DNA of 64,000 bases from Stieleria marina (GCA_007741555.1 CP036526.1:2976001-3040000); one strand, 5' to 3'. Shown: positions 42,762 through 52,338, counted from the stretch's first letter. The notes: generated by a model from the letters alone, not told the origin. Translations and numbers: made by a program.

Positions 42762-44729
42762 TTACCTGAAGATCGAGAAGAGTTCGTCAAGAATCTCGTC
42801 AGTCACTTGAATGACGCGAGCGGCCGCTTCGTACGATTTCTGAAACTGCTGCAAATAAACCATCTCTTCGTTCAAATCGACGCCGGAATACGCGCCCTGC
42901 TCTTGCTCCAGCCGTAGTTCCAGAGAATGCAGGCTGGTGCTGAGCGACTGACTTGTGTTGACTTGGAAACCGATCTCAATGGTCACTTCGTTGATAAACT
43001 CGGTGAACGTTAAGTCGCCTGGCAGTGCCTTGAGGTTCTCGAGATCACCAAAGCGAAAGAGGTTGGTCGTGTCGGCTGCGTCGCCTGACTTTCCAGAGGC
43101 AAATCGTTCGTGGTTCTGAGAAATCTGTGTGTCGACGTCGATGGTCTTGGCATTGACGCCACTGAAAAACGAGTTGATTCCCAGAGCAGCGAGAATGCCG
43201 GTTTCGTCGGGCTGTTTTGTTAGTCGCGTTTGAAATTGGTCGCCAGTATTGACGCTGCCTCGCGAGAGCGAAACGCTCAGTCCGTCGCCGGTGTCGATCG
43301 CGGTTCCGGCTTCATAGCCGTTGCCAATGTTGACTTCGTTGACCAGCGTGCCGCTATCGTCGTAGATGTTCAGAAACAGATTGTCGGAAATACCTACTTC
43401 GCCGGAGCCGACAATGGCGAACGATCGATCTTGGGTATCGACGCCAGTGTAGTCGCCTGAAAACGTCGGCACGCTGGTTCCAGTAAAACTGTCCAACGCC
43501 GGGCGGGTTTCAATGCTTCCGGTGAAATCAAACGTGACGCCTTCGGCAGAGTACAGCTGAAGCTGATTGGTCGTCAGGTTCACCGATGCACTCAGATCGG
43601 TAATCCCCGCCAACTTGGCGGCTACGTCTTCCAGGCTGTCGACGGCAGGATCGATCGAAATGGTTTCGTTGCGCCGTGTTCCATCGGTCTCAATGATCGA
43701 AACCGTTAGATCACCAGCGCTGATTGGAAAGACGGTGCTGGTCTGGTTCAGCGGTAGATTGGATTCGCCGACGACGCGTGATCCAATCAGATTGCGAAAC
43801 GGACCGTCGCTGCCGACTCCGGTGGCATGGACCGAATCGACTTCACGAACCAGCCCTGTCGCAATGTCGTCCAGCTTTTGTTCGTACTTGGGGATCGTCG
43901 AATTGTAGATCTCAAAGAGAGCGGCTAGTCGACCGCCTTCGAGTTGTACCGAGCGATCCGAATCGTCCATCTGCAATGCCAATTCGCCATCGGCAGGTTC
44001 AGTCAATGAGAACTGATTCGCTTCGCTGGTCTGTTGGATCGCGACCGTACCGATTCGCAAATTCAGTTCGCCACTGTTGTAATCGTTTCGGGTAATCCCA
44101 ACGATCTTTGCGATTTTGTTTAGCAGTGCGTCGCGAGCATCTAGTTCAGCGTTCGGCTGAGCGCCCTGAGCTGTCAATTCTTGGATTTTGACGTTGAGGT
44201 CACTAAGGGTGATCATCTCTTGGTTCAGGATTTCGATCTCCTGCGTGATCTGGAACTCGACTGCACTTTTCAGGTCCTCCAGTTGGCCGGAAGTTTGTCG
44301 CAAGACTCCCGCCAGGCGGCTGCCCGATTCGATCACGGCGGACCTTTGGGCGGGTTCGTCGGGTGATGCGGTCAGCTTGGAGATTTCGCCAAAGAACTGG
44401 TCCAGTTCTTCGCCCAGCGAAGCGGATCCGTTCAGAAACGATGCTTCGATCTGTTTTTCTAGCTCCAACAATTGGTCAACGTGACTGACATCGGCAATTA
44501 CGTCCGTCAACGACGATTCGGTAATGCGATTGCGCACTCGTTCGATGTAGTTGACCTTTACACCCGCGCCGGTGCGAATGCCACCCCTGTCATTTGACGG
44601 CAACGCCTCTAGGTGAGTCGTCTGGCGATGGTAACCCTCCGTGTTCGCATTGGCGATGTTATTGGAGATGACTTCCAGCGCGTGTTGGCTGGAACGCAGC
44701 GCGGACAGACCGAGTGAGAAATCGGGCAT
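42762..44729 (-). CDS. flgK: Flagellar hook-associated protein 1
   Basis: The 655-residue protein links hook to filament. The N terminus (LGLSALRSSQHALEVISNNIANANTEGYHRQ) and C terminus (VDLNEEMVYLQQFQKSYEAAARVIQVTDEILDELF) are the conserved axial-protein helices. The centre is variable. The gene lies between the FlgN-like chaperone gene (2 bp) and flgL (5 bp). Confidence 0.95.
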   Translation of the reverse strand: MPDFSLGLSALRSSQHALEVISNNIANANTEGYHRQTTHLEALPSNDRGGIRTGAGVKVNYIERVRNRITESSLTDVIADVSHVDQLLELEKQIEASFLNGSASLGEELDQFFGEISKLTASPDEPAQRSAVIESGSRLAGVLRQTSGQLEDLKSAVEFQITQEIEILNQEMITLSDLNVKIQELTAQGAQPNAELDARDALLNKIAKIVGITRNDYNSGELNLRIGTVAIQQTSEANQFSLTEPADGELALQMDDSDRSVQLEGGRLAALFEIYNSTIPKYEQKLDDIATGLVREVDSVHATGVGSDGPFRNLIGSRVVGESNLPLNQTSTVFPISAGDLTVSIIETDGTRRNETISIDPAVDSLEDVAAKLAGITDLSASVNLTTNQLQLYSAEGVTFDFTGSIETRPALDSFTGTSVPTFSGDYTGVDTQDRSFAIVGSGEVGISDNLFLNIYDDSGTLVNEVNIGNGYEAGTAIDTGDGLSVSLSRGSVNTGDQFQTRLTKQPDETGILAALGINSFFSGVNAKTIDVDTQISQNHERFASGKSGDAADTTNLFRFGDLENLKALPGDLTFTEFINEVTIEIGFQVNTSQSLSTSLHSLELRLEQEQGAYSGVDLNEEMVYLQQFQKSYEAAARVIQVTDEILDELFSIFR

Positions 44730-44731
44730 GA

Positions 44732-45265
44732 CTAACAGGTCCTTCCGAACAAGTTGCCGCGAGGCGTATCGATCGACTGTCCGTTGGCGCGATAGTTTTG
44801 GCCATCACAGTCTGTCTGAAAAACGCCCGCGAGATACTTTTTGTGAAAGTCGAACGTATAGTGCAGCATGGCTTGGTTGTTGACCAAGTTAGACTGAGCC
44901 GTTTCGCAGCGACTGAGAATGTCCGCACGAAGTGCATCCAAGTCGCTGGTGGTGTCTTTTGGCAAATCGTCAAAAATCTCTTTGATCGTCGCGTAGGCTT
45001 TGCCGGTATGGGAGCCAACGCGTACCAACAGCGATCGTCGAGCCGTCGCTACTTCGCTCGCCGACTGCTGCATTTGAGCGGTCATTGGTTCCAGCGATTT
45101 GACATCTTCGGCAGACGGTCCACGCAGTCCTTGCGCCATCAGTGCGGTCGCAGTCGCCTGGTTGAGGTCTTCCAATGACGACGCCAAACGTGATTCGAGA
45201 GCCAGGTGCCGCTGTAGCAGCACGGCCAGTTTCTGATCGGGTTGTTCGTTCAATTTGACAGTCAC
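44732..45265 (-). CDS. flgN: FlgN-like flagellar export chaperone
   Basis: The GTG start at 45265 (AGGA upstream) gives 177 residues, almost entirely helical (LAVLLQRHLALESRLASSLEDLNQATATALMAQG, LRADILSRCETAQSNLVNNQAML). The N-terminal pattern and position directly upstream of flgK-flgL fit FlgN, the chaperone for FlgK and FlgL. Sequence similarity in this family is low, so the assignment rests mostly on gene order and composition. Confidence 0.7.
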   Translation of the reverse strand: MTVKLNEQPDQKLAVLLQRHLALESRLASSLEDLNQATATALMAQGLRGPSAEDVKSLEPMTAQMQQSASEVATARRSLLVRVGSHTGKAYATIKEIFDDLPKDTTSDLDALRADILSRCETAQSNLVNNQAMLHYTFDFHKKYLAGVFQTDCDGQNYRANGQSIDTPRGNLFGRTC

Positions 45266-45274
45266 TTTCGTGTC

Positions 45275-45649
45275 CTAAGCCGTGAATGAAGTTGGTGGCG
45301 ACGCTTCTTTGCTGTCCGATCCGTCAGTATCGGTGCTAGGGTTCAGTTTTTCGTACTGTTCCAGCAGCATGTCGGCGATCCCAAGCGGCCGCGACTGGGC
45401 CAGTTCTTTACCGATGAAAAGGTCAAACATACCGCCGTACGTGTCGGAGCCTTCTTCACCAAAGAAGCCGCCTTCGAGCGAATTACGCATCTCCTTTAGC
45501 ATCATCGATAGAAACACACTCTCAAATTCGGTGCCCACCGATTCGATGTTCTTTGCATTCGTTTTGTTATCCAAGCTGCCAGCACCCATCACGTCCAACA
45601 TCGGTGACGATGGGCTGCTCGCTAAACTTCCGCTGGCTAGTGGATTCAT
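45275..45649 (-). CDS. flgJ: Rod-binding protein FlgJ (N-terminal domain only)
   Basis: The 124-residue protein matches the rod-capping half of FlgJ: GTEFESVFLSMMLKEMRNSLE, GGMFDLFIGKELAQSRPLGIADMLLEQY. The muramidase domain of enterobacterial FlgJ is absent, as in many bacteria, so another hydrolase must open the peptidoglycan. It lies between flgI (22 bp) and flgN. Confidence 0.88.
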   Translation of the reverse strand: MNPLASGSLASSPSSPMLDVMGAGSLDNKTNAKNIESVGTEFESVFLSMMLKEMRNSLEGGFFGEEGSDTYGGMFDLFIGKELAQSRPLGIADMLLEQYEKLNPSTDTDGSDSKEASPPTSFTA

Positions 45650-45671
45650 CTCAACGTCCTTGTTGTGAAAA

Positions 45672-46874
45672 TCATTCGATGATCAATTCGGCCTGCAACG
45701 CGCCTTGGTTTCGCAGTGACGTAAAGATATTGATCAAGGTGTTGGGCGATACCGCCAACGTATTGAGCGCCGTCGCTAAGTCGCCAACCGTCAGGCCTTC
45801 ACGCCAGACGTTGTAGGTACCGCCGCTTTCGACAATGTCGATGGCTGTTCGGGGAAGTACCGCTGTCTGACCGCCCGCCAGAGCATTGGGCTGCGAAGCG
45901 ATCGGGGATTCGCTGGTCGCGATCACGATGTTTTCGCTGGCAAATAGGACGCGTGAAATTTTGACGCTGTGTCCCATCACGATCGTGCCAGTCTTTTGAT
46001 TGATCACTACACGGGCAGGCTGATCAGGGCGCACGCGCAGGTCGCCAATGGTCGAAATGAATGCGGGCAAATTCTGCTGAAACGTTCGCGGGACAAAAAT
46101 ATCCAATGTTCCCGAATCCAGAGCACGAGCATGATTCGGGAAAATCCCGTTCAATGCGTTTGCAATTTGAGTTGCCGTTGAATAGGCCTTGTTTCGCAGG
46201 ATCAATCGGATCTTTCCGTTACGGATGATGTCACCGCAGTTGATTTCGCGTTCAACAATTGCTTCGCACACACCCACCGTCGGGTGATTCTTGGTGACAC
46301 TACCGGCGTCGCCTTGAGCTGAAACGCCACCACCGATAATCGGACCTTGGGCGATGGCATAGATTTCGTCGTCAATTCCGCGCAGCGCGGTTTGGTGCAG
46401 TGTTCCGCCTCGCAAACTGCTGGCATCGTCGGCAACGGAAACATTGACCAAGATCGTTTCGCCTTTTCTGGCGTACGCTGGGATCTTTCCCGAAACGAGC
46501 ACGGCCGACATGTTCTTGGTGTCGACTTTGGTCAGTTGAATACCGCGACGAAGGTAGTAGTTGGTTGCCAAGGATTGTGTCTGTTCCGATTTGCCACCGG
46601 TGCCACTTAGGCCAAAGACCAGGCCCTCGCCAGACACGTGGTTGATCCGATCGCCCTGGACGAAAGTGATGTCCTTGACCCTGACGCTGGGGTCAAGGTT
46701 TTCTACAAAGGTCGGCGCCCGCATGCTTGCCGTGTTCGAAACAGCGGTTTGTTGGGGAGTGATCGCCCGCCCAGCCACCGGCGGCGGAAGTGGTGGCTGC
46801 GCAGCGACGATCACAGGCAGGATTGCGACTGACCAGATAGCGATACATGCGAGGGAGCGAATGCGAAAATGCAT
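45672..46874 (-). CDS. flgI: Flagellar P-ring protein
   Basis: ATG 46874 starts a signal peptide (MHFRIRSLACIAIW ... VIVAAQ), giving 400 residues. P-ring signatures include RVKDITFVQGDRINHVSGEGLVFGLSGTG, VLVSGKIPAYARKGETILVNVS and ARVVINQKTGTIVMGHSVKIS. It forms the periplasmic ring around the rod. The presence of flgI and flgH supports a diderm-type flagellum with P and L rings. Confidence 0.95.
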   Translation of the reverse strand: MHFRIRSLACIAIWSVAILPVIVAAQPPLPPPVAGRAITPQQTAVSNTASMRAPTFVENLDPSVRVKDITFVQGDRINHVSGEGLVFGLSGTGGKSEQTQSLATNYYLRRGIQLTKVDTKNMSAVLVSGKIPAYARKGETILVNVSVADDASSLRGGTLHQTALRGIDDEIYAIAQGPIIGGGVSAQGDAGSVTKNHPTVGVCEAIVEREINCGDIIRNGKIRLILRNKAYSTATQIANALNGIFPNHARALDSGTLDIFVPRTFQQNLPAFISTIGDLRVRPDQPARVVINQKTGTIVMGHSVKISRVLFASENIVIATSESPIASQPNALAGGQTAVLPRTAIDIVESGGTYNVWREGLTVGDLATALNTLAVSPNTLINIFTSLRNQGALQAELIIE

Positions 46875-46918
46875 AGTCAGTTGATGAAGGTGGCTGATGG
46901 ATGAACGGTGTTGGCTAG

Positions 46919-47563
46919 CTAGAATGGCCAAACTTTGTTGACGCGTCGGCTAAACCAGCCCTGTTTGTTGTAGGACTGCTCGGCCCCTTTGGCGTCGAGT
47001 TCGATCTTGAGGTTGGCAACCAAATGTGACGGCACTGTGTTGTTTGGCAGCACGTCGTACTGGCGGACGATGCCCGACAGCCGTAGCTGTCGTTCGTCTC
47101 CTTGCACCGAGATTGCTCGTTCGCCTTTGATGACTAGATTTCCGTTGGGCAACACATCAACGATGGTGACAGTGAATTTGTCGCTAAACTGTCGCTCGCT
47201 GCGAAACTCGGTGTCGCCACTGAACGCGCGGCTGCTGGAGGATGTTTTGCCGAGATTGCCGTTGCCAGTTGCCGAGCCCAGGTCGCCACCAAGTCCATAA
47301 TCCAAGCCAGCGGCGATGGACGAGTTTCCAGATTTATCCAGCGATCGTTCGTCGCGGTTTTCGACGTCCGTGCTTTCATTGATCATGACTGACAACAGGT
47401 CGCCGCGATGGCGAGCGGCGTAGCTTCGATACTGATCGATCTGATTCACACTGCGACGTTCGAATAGACTTTGCGCATCGGCGTCGTTGACAAAGCATGC
47501 CGACGCACAAACGATTAGCAAAGTGCAGCACAGGGATTGACCTGTAAATTTGCGGGAGATCAT
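46919..47563 (-). CDS. flgH: Flagellar L-ring protein
   Basis: The 214-residue protein has a signal peptide with Cys at the cleavage region (LLIVCASACFVNDADA), possibly a lipoprotein. The L-ring motifs are RHRGDLLSVMINESTDVENRDERSLDKS, FTVTIVDVLPNGNLVIKGERAISVQGDERQLRLSGIVR and AKGAEQSYNKQGWFSRRVNKVWPF, the typical end. It assembles in the outer membrane. It overlaps flgA by 4 bp. Confidence 0.93.
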   Translation of the reverse strand: MISRKFTGQSLCCTLLIVCASACFVNDADAQSLFERRSVNQIDQYRSYAARHRGDLLSVMINESTDVENRDERSLDKSGNSSIAAGLDYGLGGDLGSATGNGNLGKTSSSSRAFSGDTEFRSERQFSDKFTVTIVDVLPNGNLVIKGERAISVQGDERQLRLSGIVRQYDVLPNNTVPSHLVANLKIELDAKGAEQSYNKQGWFSRRVNKVWPF

Positions 47564-48585
47564 CGACGAACCTTTCCGGTTATTGGTAGCACTCGAGCCA
47601 GATTGCGATCGACTACGATTGCGCTGAGCTGTCGGTTGGAACGGGTGTTGATGACCGTGATTGTGTCACCGACATCGCCGGTCGAAAGTGACTTCGCGTT
47701 TTTTAGTCGGATCTCATTCCGCCCCAGTGGGACGATTACGTCTAACAAGTCATTGCGTTTGATGATTGGTTCACGTGAATGGGTGCGTTCGGCCAAATAG
47801 CTACTCAAGATGACTTCGTTGCTGGCGATGTTGCGTTTGGCCACCCGGCCGACCAAGTAGCCGTCTCTTGCAAAATCTGCTTTGCGGACAATGGGCCGTT
47901 GGACAAGATTGAACATGGAGGAGTCCAAAACCACGCCACGCTCGATCGGCTGTTTTGCCAGCGCGACTCGGATCGATACGATGATCTTGGCATCGAATCG
48001 TTCGACAAAGTGAGGTCCGTGATTGGGAGCAAATTCGACTTCGACGGAGGTCTGGCCCATCGGCAATTGATCGCTCAGCAGGACCGTGGTTTGGTAGTCC
48101 CCGTGTTTCAGTTTGTCCTGAACGGCTTTGGTTTGTTGTTCATTGGCAAGACGCACGGTGACGTCGCCGACGCCAAGTGCGAACTGCCGTTCGATTTCGT
48201 TGGCGAGTTCGGTTTCTAGCCGAGGCGCCAAGCGAGTTGTTTTTCCACAGCTGACCAGCACGGCTTCGGGGCCCGAAACGGAAAACTGAGTCCGCGGGTA
48301 GCCATCGATCAAGATCCTCATTTCCAGCTGTTTGCGAGGGATCAGGCATTTTGCTGATTGGGACCGAATTGATTCCAGATCCAGATGCGCAATACGTCTC
48401 CGGTCGGATGCGCTTCCGCCGGCTATTTCTGCGACATCACCTACCGACACCATTCCAGCGGAAGGTCTTAGGACGTGCGAGCGCATGGAAACCTGAATTT
48501 GCTGGGCAAACGAATGCACCGGAACGGCGCACAGCCACACACAAACAAAGGTCGCGTAGATCAGGTTGGATGAATACGTTTTCAT
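47560..48585 (-). CDS. flgA: P-ring assembly chaperone FlgA
   Basis: ATG 48585 gives 341 residues with a signal peptide (LIYATFVCVWLCAVPVHSFAQQ). The C-terminal SAF/FlgA region reads KQPIERGVVLDSSMFNLVQRPI, DGYLVGRVAKRNIASNEVI, IKRNDLLDVIVPLG and LSTGDVGDTITVINTRSNRQLSAIVVD, all characteristic of FlgA. It escorts FlgI to the periplasm. It is longer than E. coli FlgA (219 residues), with a larger N-terminal part. Confidence 0.92.
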   Translation of the reverse strand: MKTYSSNLIYATFVCVWLCAVPVHSFAQQIQVSMRSHVLRPSAGMVSVGDVAEIAGGSASDRRRIAHLDLESIRSQSAKCLIPRKQLEMRILIDGYPRTQFSVSGPEAVLVSCGKTTRLAPRLETELANEIERQFALGVGDVTVRLANEQQTKAVQDKLKHGDYQTTVLLSDQLPMGQTSVEVEFAPNHGPHFVERFDAKIIVSIRVALAKQPIERGVVLDSSMFNLVQRPIVRKADFARDGYLVGRVAKRNIASNEVILSSYLAERTHSREPIIKRNDLLDVIVPLGRNEIRLKNAKSLSTGDVGDTITVINTRSNRQLSAIVVDRNLARVLPITGKVRR

Positions 48586-48611
48586 ACAAGTCAAGCTTCA
48601 GGTTGCGATCG

Positions 48612-49391
48612 TTATCGGACCAAGTTGCTGGCGGATGACAGCATCTCGTCGCCTGCGCGAATCGCACGCGAATTGATTTCGTAAGCACGCTGAGCAGTGA
48701 TCAAAGAAACCAATTCCGAAACCACTTCGACATTCGCGCCTTCGATGAATCGTTGACGCAGTTGCCCGTAGCCATCAGTGCCGGGTTCGCCCAGCGTTTC
48801 CGCGCCCGATGCCGCTGTTTCTGCGAAAAGGTTGCTGCCCAGGTTTTGCAAACCCGCGGGATTGGCGAATCGTGACAATTGAATGGAGGCGCCCGTGGTC
48901 GACACTCCGTTTTGCCGATAGCTGACCACGCCGTTGGGCGAAATGGATATGTCGGTCGCAGTTGGCGGGATCGTGATTTGTGGATCCAGCAGGTAGCCGT
49001 CCGAGTTGACGACCTGCCCTTGGTCGTTTGTCGTAAACGTACCGTCGCGTGTGTAGGCGACCGTGTCGCCTTTTTGGACTTTAAAGAACCCGTCGCCTTC
49101 GATCGCCATGTGCGTATCGATGCCAGTTTCTTGTGGTGAACCTTGCGAGAAAATGCTGGTGGTACCCACCGCGCGAACCCCGGTGCCGATTTGTAGACCG
49201 ATGGGTTTGATTTGACCATTGGCCGACGCCGCGCCGGGCGGGGTGCTGGTGTCGTAGATCAGATCGGCAAAGTTGATGTGCTTCTTTTTAAACCCGGTCG
49301 TGTTGACGTTGGCAAGGTTGTTGGCCGTGTTGTCGATCAACAACTCCTGCGCACGCATACCGGTAGCACTGGAATAAAATGCTTTTAGCAT
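48612..49391 (-). CDS. flgG: Flagellar distal rod protein
   Basis: The 259 residues are the usual FlgG length. The start MLKAFYSSATGMRAQ, LIDNTANNLANVNTTGFKKKHINFADLIYD and the end ANVEVVSELVSLITAQRAYEINSRAIRAGDEML are textbook FlgG. It builds the distal rod. It lies 26 bp after flgF and just before flgA. Confidence 0.96.
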   Translation of the reverse strand: MLKAFYSSATGMRAQELLIDNTANNLANVNTTGFKKKHINFADLIYDTSTPPGAASANGQIKPIGLQIGTGVRAVGTTSIFSQGSPQETGIDTHMAIEGDGFFKVQKGDTVAYTRDGTFTTNDQGQVVNSDGYLLDPQITIPPTATDISISPNGVVSYRQNGVSTTGASIQLSRFANPAGLQNLGSNLFAETAASGAETLGEPGTDGYGQLRQRFIEGANVEVVSELVSLITAQRAYEINSRAIRAGDEMLSSASNLVR

Positions 49392-49417
49392 GGTTTGGGT
49401 CCATCCTTGGGTCCCGT

Positions 49418-50146
49418 CTATGCGCGGATGTATTCGCGCAATGATTCCGAAAGAGCGGTAGTCGCTTTTTGCACGGCTTCATATTGACGATTATTGGCGA
49501 TCAGCGCGACCAATTCGTTGACCGGTTGGACGTTGGACAGTTCGTGTTGATGCTGTTGAACATTTGCGGGTTGTTCACTGACCACTGAGTTGACCCCCGG
49601 AACAAATCCGGCGACGCCCAGTGGTATCAACGTTTGATTGTCCTCGAACGTCACCGTTCGGATTTGGCCCAGCACATTGCCATCAGCCGAAACCGTTCCA
49701 TCGGCTGCGATCACTACATCCTGATCTCCAATAGTTGGGTCTATCGTGATTGCGCCGGTCATTCCTTGAATAGGAAAACCCTCCTCATTAACCAGCAAGT
49801 TTGACTCAGGCTCGCGAAACAAGCGTCCGTTGCGCGAAAGGTACTCGCTATCGCCGGTGCCACCACTGTTGTCAAACGCAAAGAATCCATCGCCGGCGAT
49901 CGATACGTCGAGCGGGCGACCGGTTTGGACCTGTCGGCCGGGAGAAAAATCGGAGGCGTACGATTCAATCTCGGGGCCCATCAAAATCGTCGAATCAAGG
50001 TTGTCCGCATCGAACGGTTGCTTGACGCTTGCTTGCACTCGGCGATGGCCGCTGGTGGTTGCGTGCGCCAAGTTGCTGGAGATCACTTCCTGTTTTCTGG
50101 ATAGCGTATCCATCGCCGCAGCGCCACTGAAGAGTCCGTTGATCAT
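49418..50146 (-). CDS. flgF: Flagellar proximal rod protein FlgF
   Basis: ATG 50146 gives 242 residues beginning MINGLFSGAAAMDTLSRKQEVISSNLAHATTSGHRR, the rod/hook protein N-terminal motif. GDGFFAFDNSGGTGDSEYLSRNGRLFREP lies in the middle and NVQPVNELVALIANNRQYEAVQKATTAL at the end. Being short and directly upstream of flgG, it is most likely FlgF. It is the first gene of the minus-strand flagellar operon. Confidence 0.88.
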   Translation of the reverse strand: MINGLFSGAAAMDTLSRKQEVISSNLAHATTSGHRRVQASVKQPFDADNLDSTILMGPEIESYASDFSPGRQVQTGRPLDVSIAGDGFFAFDNSGGTGDSEYLSRNGRLFREPESNLLVNEEGFPIQGMTGAITIDPTIGDQDVVIAADGTVSADGNVLGQIRTVTFEDNQTLIPLGVAGFVPGVNSVVSEQPANVQQHQHELSNVQPVNELVALIANNRQYEAVQKATTALSESLREYIRA

Positions 50147-50489
50147 TGGCCGTGTGCTCAAAAATGAGGCGAAAGAAACAGTGTGAGAACTGCAAGGCTG
50201 ATTTGGCAGATTCGTTGGGAATGTCGCAATCAACCGTCTAATCAGGTATCGCGTTGCAGCCCGGTCAGACTGGAGGGGGTTAACCCTCAAACGGCCGAGT
50301 TTCACATCACTTCATCAAGTCGTTTTGCGGGCAAGTCGATAAGTCTTAACGGTAACGCGGGTCAAAACGATTAGCGGCTTTAAACGGCCGGTAACCCGTG
50401 TGACACTAAAACACCCACAAAAACTCGCTTGATCCGACGGCTGACACGCCATGTCTTGGCCTGCGAACCGTCCTCCCAGGAGTCAAACG
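50147..50489. promoter_or_regulatory. Divergent control region between the two flagellar operons
   Basis: This 343-bp non-coding region must promote flgF leftwards and fliL rightwards. Visible structures are a perfect palindrome GGGTTAACCC (50277-50286) and two copies of AAACGGCCG (about 50290 and 50382), one beside each side of the region, suggesting operator sites. I could not find a convincing sigma-54 (GG-N10-GC) or sigma-28 promoter by eye. Confidence 0.45.
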
Positions 50490-51002
50490 ATGGCTGAAGA
50501 AACTGAAGAAGTCGCCGAAAAGAAGTCAGGTGGCATGATGCCCAAACTGATCATCTGGGGCGTCGTGTTTTTCCTGGGCATTGGCACTGGTGTCGCAGTG
50601 GTCATGTTTGCGGCGCCAGCGGCCGAAGTCGAAACGGCCAAACCGGTCGACAACCAAATGGACATTCCCGAGGCAGACGAGAAGCTTGCATTTGTCGAAT
50701 TTGATGAAGTCGTGGTCAACCTCAACGACGCTCGGTACTCGCGCTATGTCACCTGTAACTTTTCGTTGCAAGTCGCAAACTCGCAATTGATCGCGATCCA
50801 AGCTCTGGTCGACGAGCAAAACGCCATCCTTAAGAACTGGCTGATTGCTCACCTGCGCGACAAAAAGCTGGAGGACGTCAAAGGCAAGCTGGGGCACAAC
50901 ACGCTCCGTCGTGAGATCCACGACAAGTTTAACGAGATGCTATTTACCGACGGTGTCGAGCGTATCCAAGACGTTCTTTTCCAGGACTTCAAGGTTCAAT
51001 GA
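50490..51002 (+). CDS. fliL: Flagellar basal-body-associated protein FliL
   Basis: ATG 50490 (AGGAG upstream) gives 170 residues: an acidic cytoplasmic N terminus, one transmembrane helix (LIIWGVVFFLGIGTGVAVVMF), and a periplasmic domain with FVEFDEVVVNLNDARYSRYVTCNFSLQV and IHDKFNEMLFTDGVERIQDVLFQDFKVQ. The domain fits FliL, which associates with the stator. It overlaps the following fliM-like gene by 4 bp. Confidence 0.88.
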   Translation: MAEETEEVAEKKSGGMMPKLIIWGVVFFLGIGTGVAVVMFAAPAAEVETAKPVDNQMDIPEADEKLAFVEFDEVVVNLNDARYSRYVTCNFSLQVANSQLIAIQALVDEQNAILKNWLIAHLRDKKLEDVKGKLGHNTLRREIHDKFNEMLFTDGVERIQDVLFQDFKVQ

Positions 51003-51868
51003 GCGATTCTGACCCCCGCCCTTTCGATTTTCGCGAAATCGCTGCGTTGGATGACGCTGCGGTCGCGTTTCGCAATTGGGTATCAAAATCATCCAGCTTC
51101 TTTTCTGATTTTTGGAGCGAAACGTCGGACTACGCCGCGCAACTGACTCTTGGAGACATCAGCACCAACTCCTACAGCAAAGCGATCGAAAGCTTGTCGC
51201 GTGAAGTGAATTACAGCATCGTCGATTTCGTCGACTACACGCCTTCGATGTGGCACGCTTCCAACAAGGACTTGCGCACGATCGCTTTAGCGATGCTGGG
51301 ACTCGATGACGGGCCCGACGTAGGTGACGATGCTCTTTCGCCAGTCGAGATCTCGCTCTCGCAGCTTTTCATCGAGCAGCTTGCGATCGCCTTGGTTGAT
51401 GGCTGGATGGGCGATACAGCGTTTGAACTGAAGCCTTCGGCGTTAAAGCTGGATCCGCGTAAAGCGCGTTTCGTTCGTGACAAGGACTTGGTGACGTGCA
51501 CGAGTGTCAAAATTGGTTTGAAGTCCGGAGCCGTCGGAATCAACTGGCTGCTTTCAAAACAGAAGACGAGCGACTTGTTGGAAAGTGCGGTCGACAATCG
51601 TGGAGATGACGCCTCGCCGAGTGAACCGCAGAGCGCGTCGCCACAATTGGTCGGGCGTTTGCCCATCGATGTGGTCAGCGTGTTGGGCCAAGCGACTTTG
51701 CCAATGTCACAGCTTTCGGATCTGCAAGTCGGACAATTGATTGAACTGGATCAGCGGATCGATCAACCAGTCACTGCCTTTGTGAATGAAACGCTCTTCT
51801 ACGAAGGCTGGCCGGGGCGCCGCGGCAAGAACCAAGCCATCGAAATCACTCGCTGCTTACACAGCTGA
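50999..51868 (+). CDS. fliM: FliM-like flagellar switch protein
   Basis: The 289 residues correspond to a FliM middle domain (about 40-185; TLGDISTNSYSKAIESLSREVNYSIVDF, EISLSQLFIEQLAIALVDGWM). A C-terminal SpoA domain follows (VVSVLGQATLPMSQLSDLQVGQLIELDQRIDQPVTAFVNETLFYEGWPG). The N-terminal EIDALL-type CheY-binding motif expected within the first 20 residues is not present; the protein starts FDFREIAALDDAAVAF. The assignment follows from order (fliL-fliM-fliN) and the SpoA end. FliY is less likely because no CheC-like repeats are seen. Confidence 0.8.
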   Translation: MSDSDPRPFDFREIAALDDAAVAFRNWVSKSSSFFSDFWSETSDYAAQLTLGDISTNSYSKAIESLSREVNYSIVDFVDYTPSMWHASNKDLRTIALAMLGLDDGPDVGDDALSPVEISLSQLFIEQLAIALVDGWMGDTAFELKPSALKLDPRKARFVRDKDLVTCTSVKIGLKSGAVGINWLLSKQKTSDLLESAVDNRGDDASPSEPQSASPQLVGRLPIDVVSVLGQATLPMSQLSDLQVGQLIELDQRIDQPVTAFVNETLFYEGWPGRRGKNQAIEITRCLHS

Positions 51869-51911
51869 TCTATCCCGCGACACCTGATCACCCCACAACT
51901 GAGACGCCACG

Positions 51912-52283
51912 ATGAGTAAAACCAACGAAACTGAAAACGATGCGGACGGCACCGCCGCCGTTGCTGACGAACCGCAATCGGATGCTCCCGAAACGAGCAC
52001 GCCGGAGTTTCAAGACATGAAATCGGCTCCCGGTGCTGGCGGCGCAAAGTTTGAAATGCAGCGTTTCGCCGGGGTTCAAGTTGTTTTGACGGCCGAGTTA
52101 GGTCGCACACAAGTCACGATCCAAGAACTGATGTCTCTGTCCGAAGGAGCCGTGTTGGAACTGAATCGCCCGATCAGTGCCCCGGTCGAACTGATGGCAC
52201 AGGGAGTGCCGTTGGGCAACGGTGAAGTCGTTGTGATCGAAGATCGATTTGCCATACGCATCAAAGAAATTTATCAATCGTAG
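51912..52283 (+). CDS. fliN: Flagellar switch protein FliN
   Basis: The 123 residues comprise a disordered acidic N terminus (about 45 residues) and a SpoA domain (FAGVQVVLTAELGRTQVTIQELMSLSEGAVLELNRPISAPVELMAQGVPLGNGEVVVIEDRFAIRIKEI), which is a clear FliN core. It forms the C-ring with FliM. It lies 43 bp after fliM. Confidence 0.92.
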   Translation: MSKTNETENDADGTAAVADEPQSDAPETSTPEFQDMKSAPGAGGAKFEMQRFAGVQVVLTAELGRTQVTIQELMSLSEGAVLELNRPISAPVELMAQGVPLGNGEVVVIEDRFAIRIKEIYQS

Positions 52284-52338
52284 CCGTTGATCACGCGATT
52301 CGCTGATCACCTACAACTTGAGACGACTGGATGGATTC

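Noticed and set aside
50195-50220. TTGGCAGATTCGTTGG as a sigma-54 promoter between the flagellar operons.
   Set aside because: The -12 GC is replaced by GG and flanking bases do not fit.
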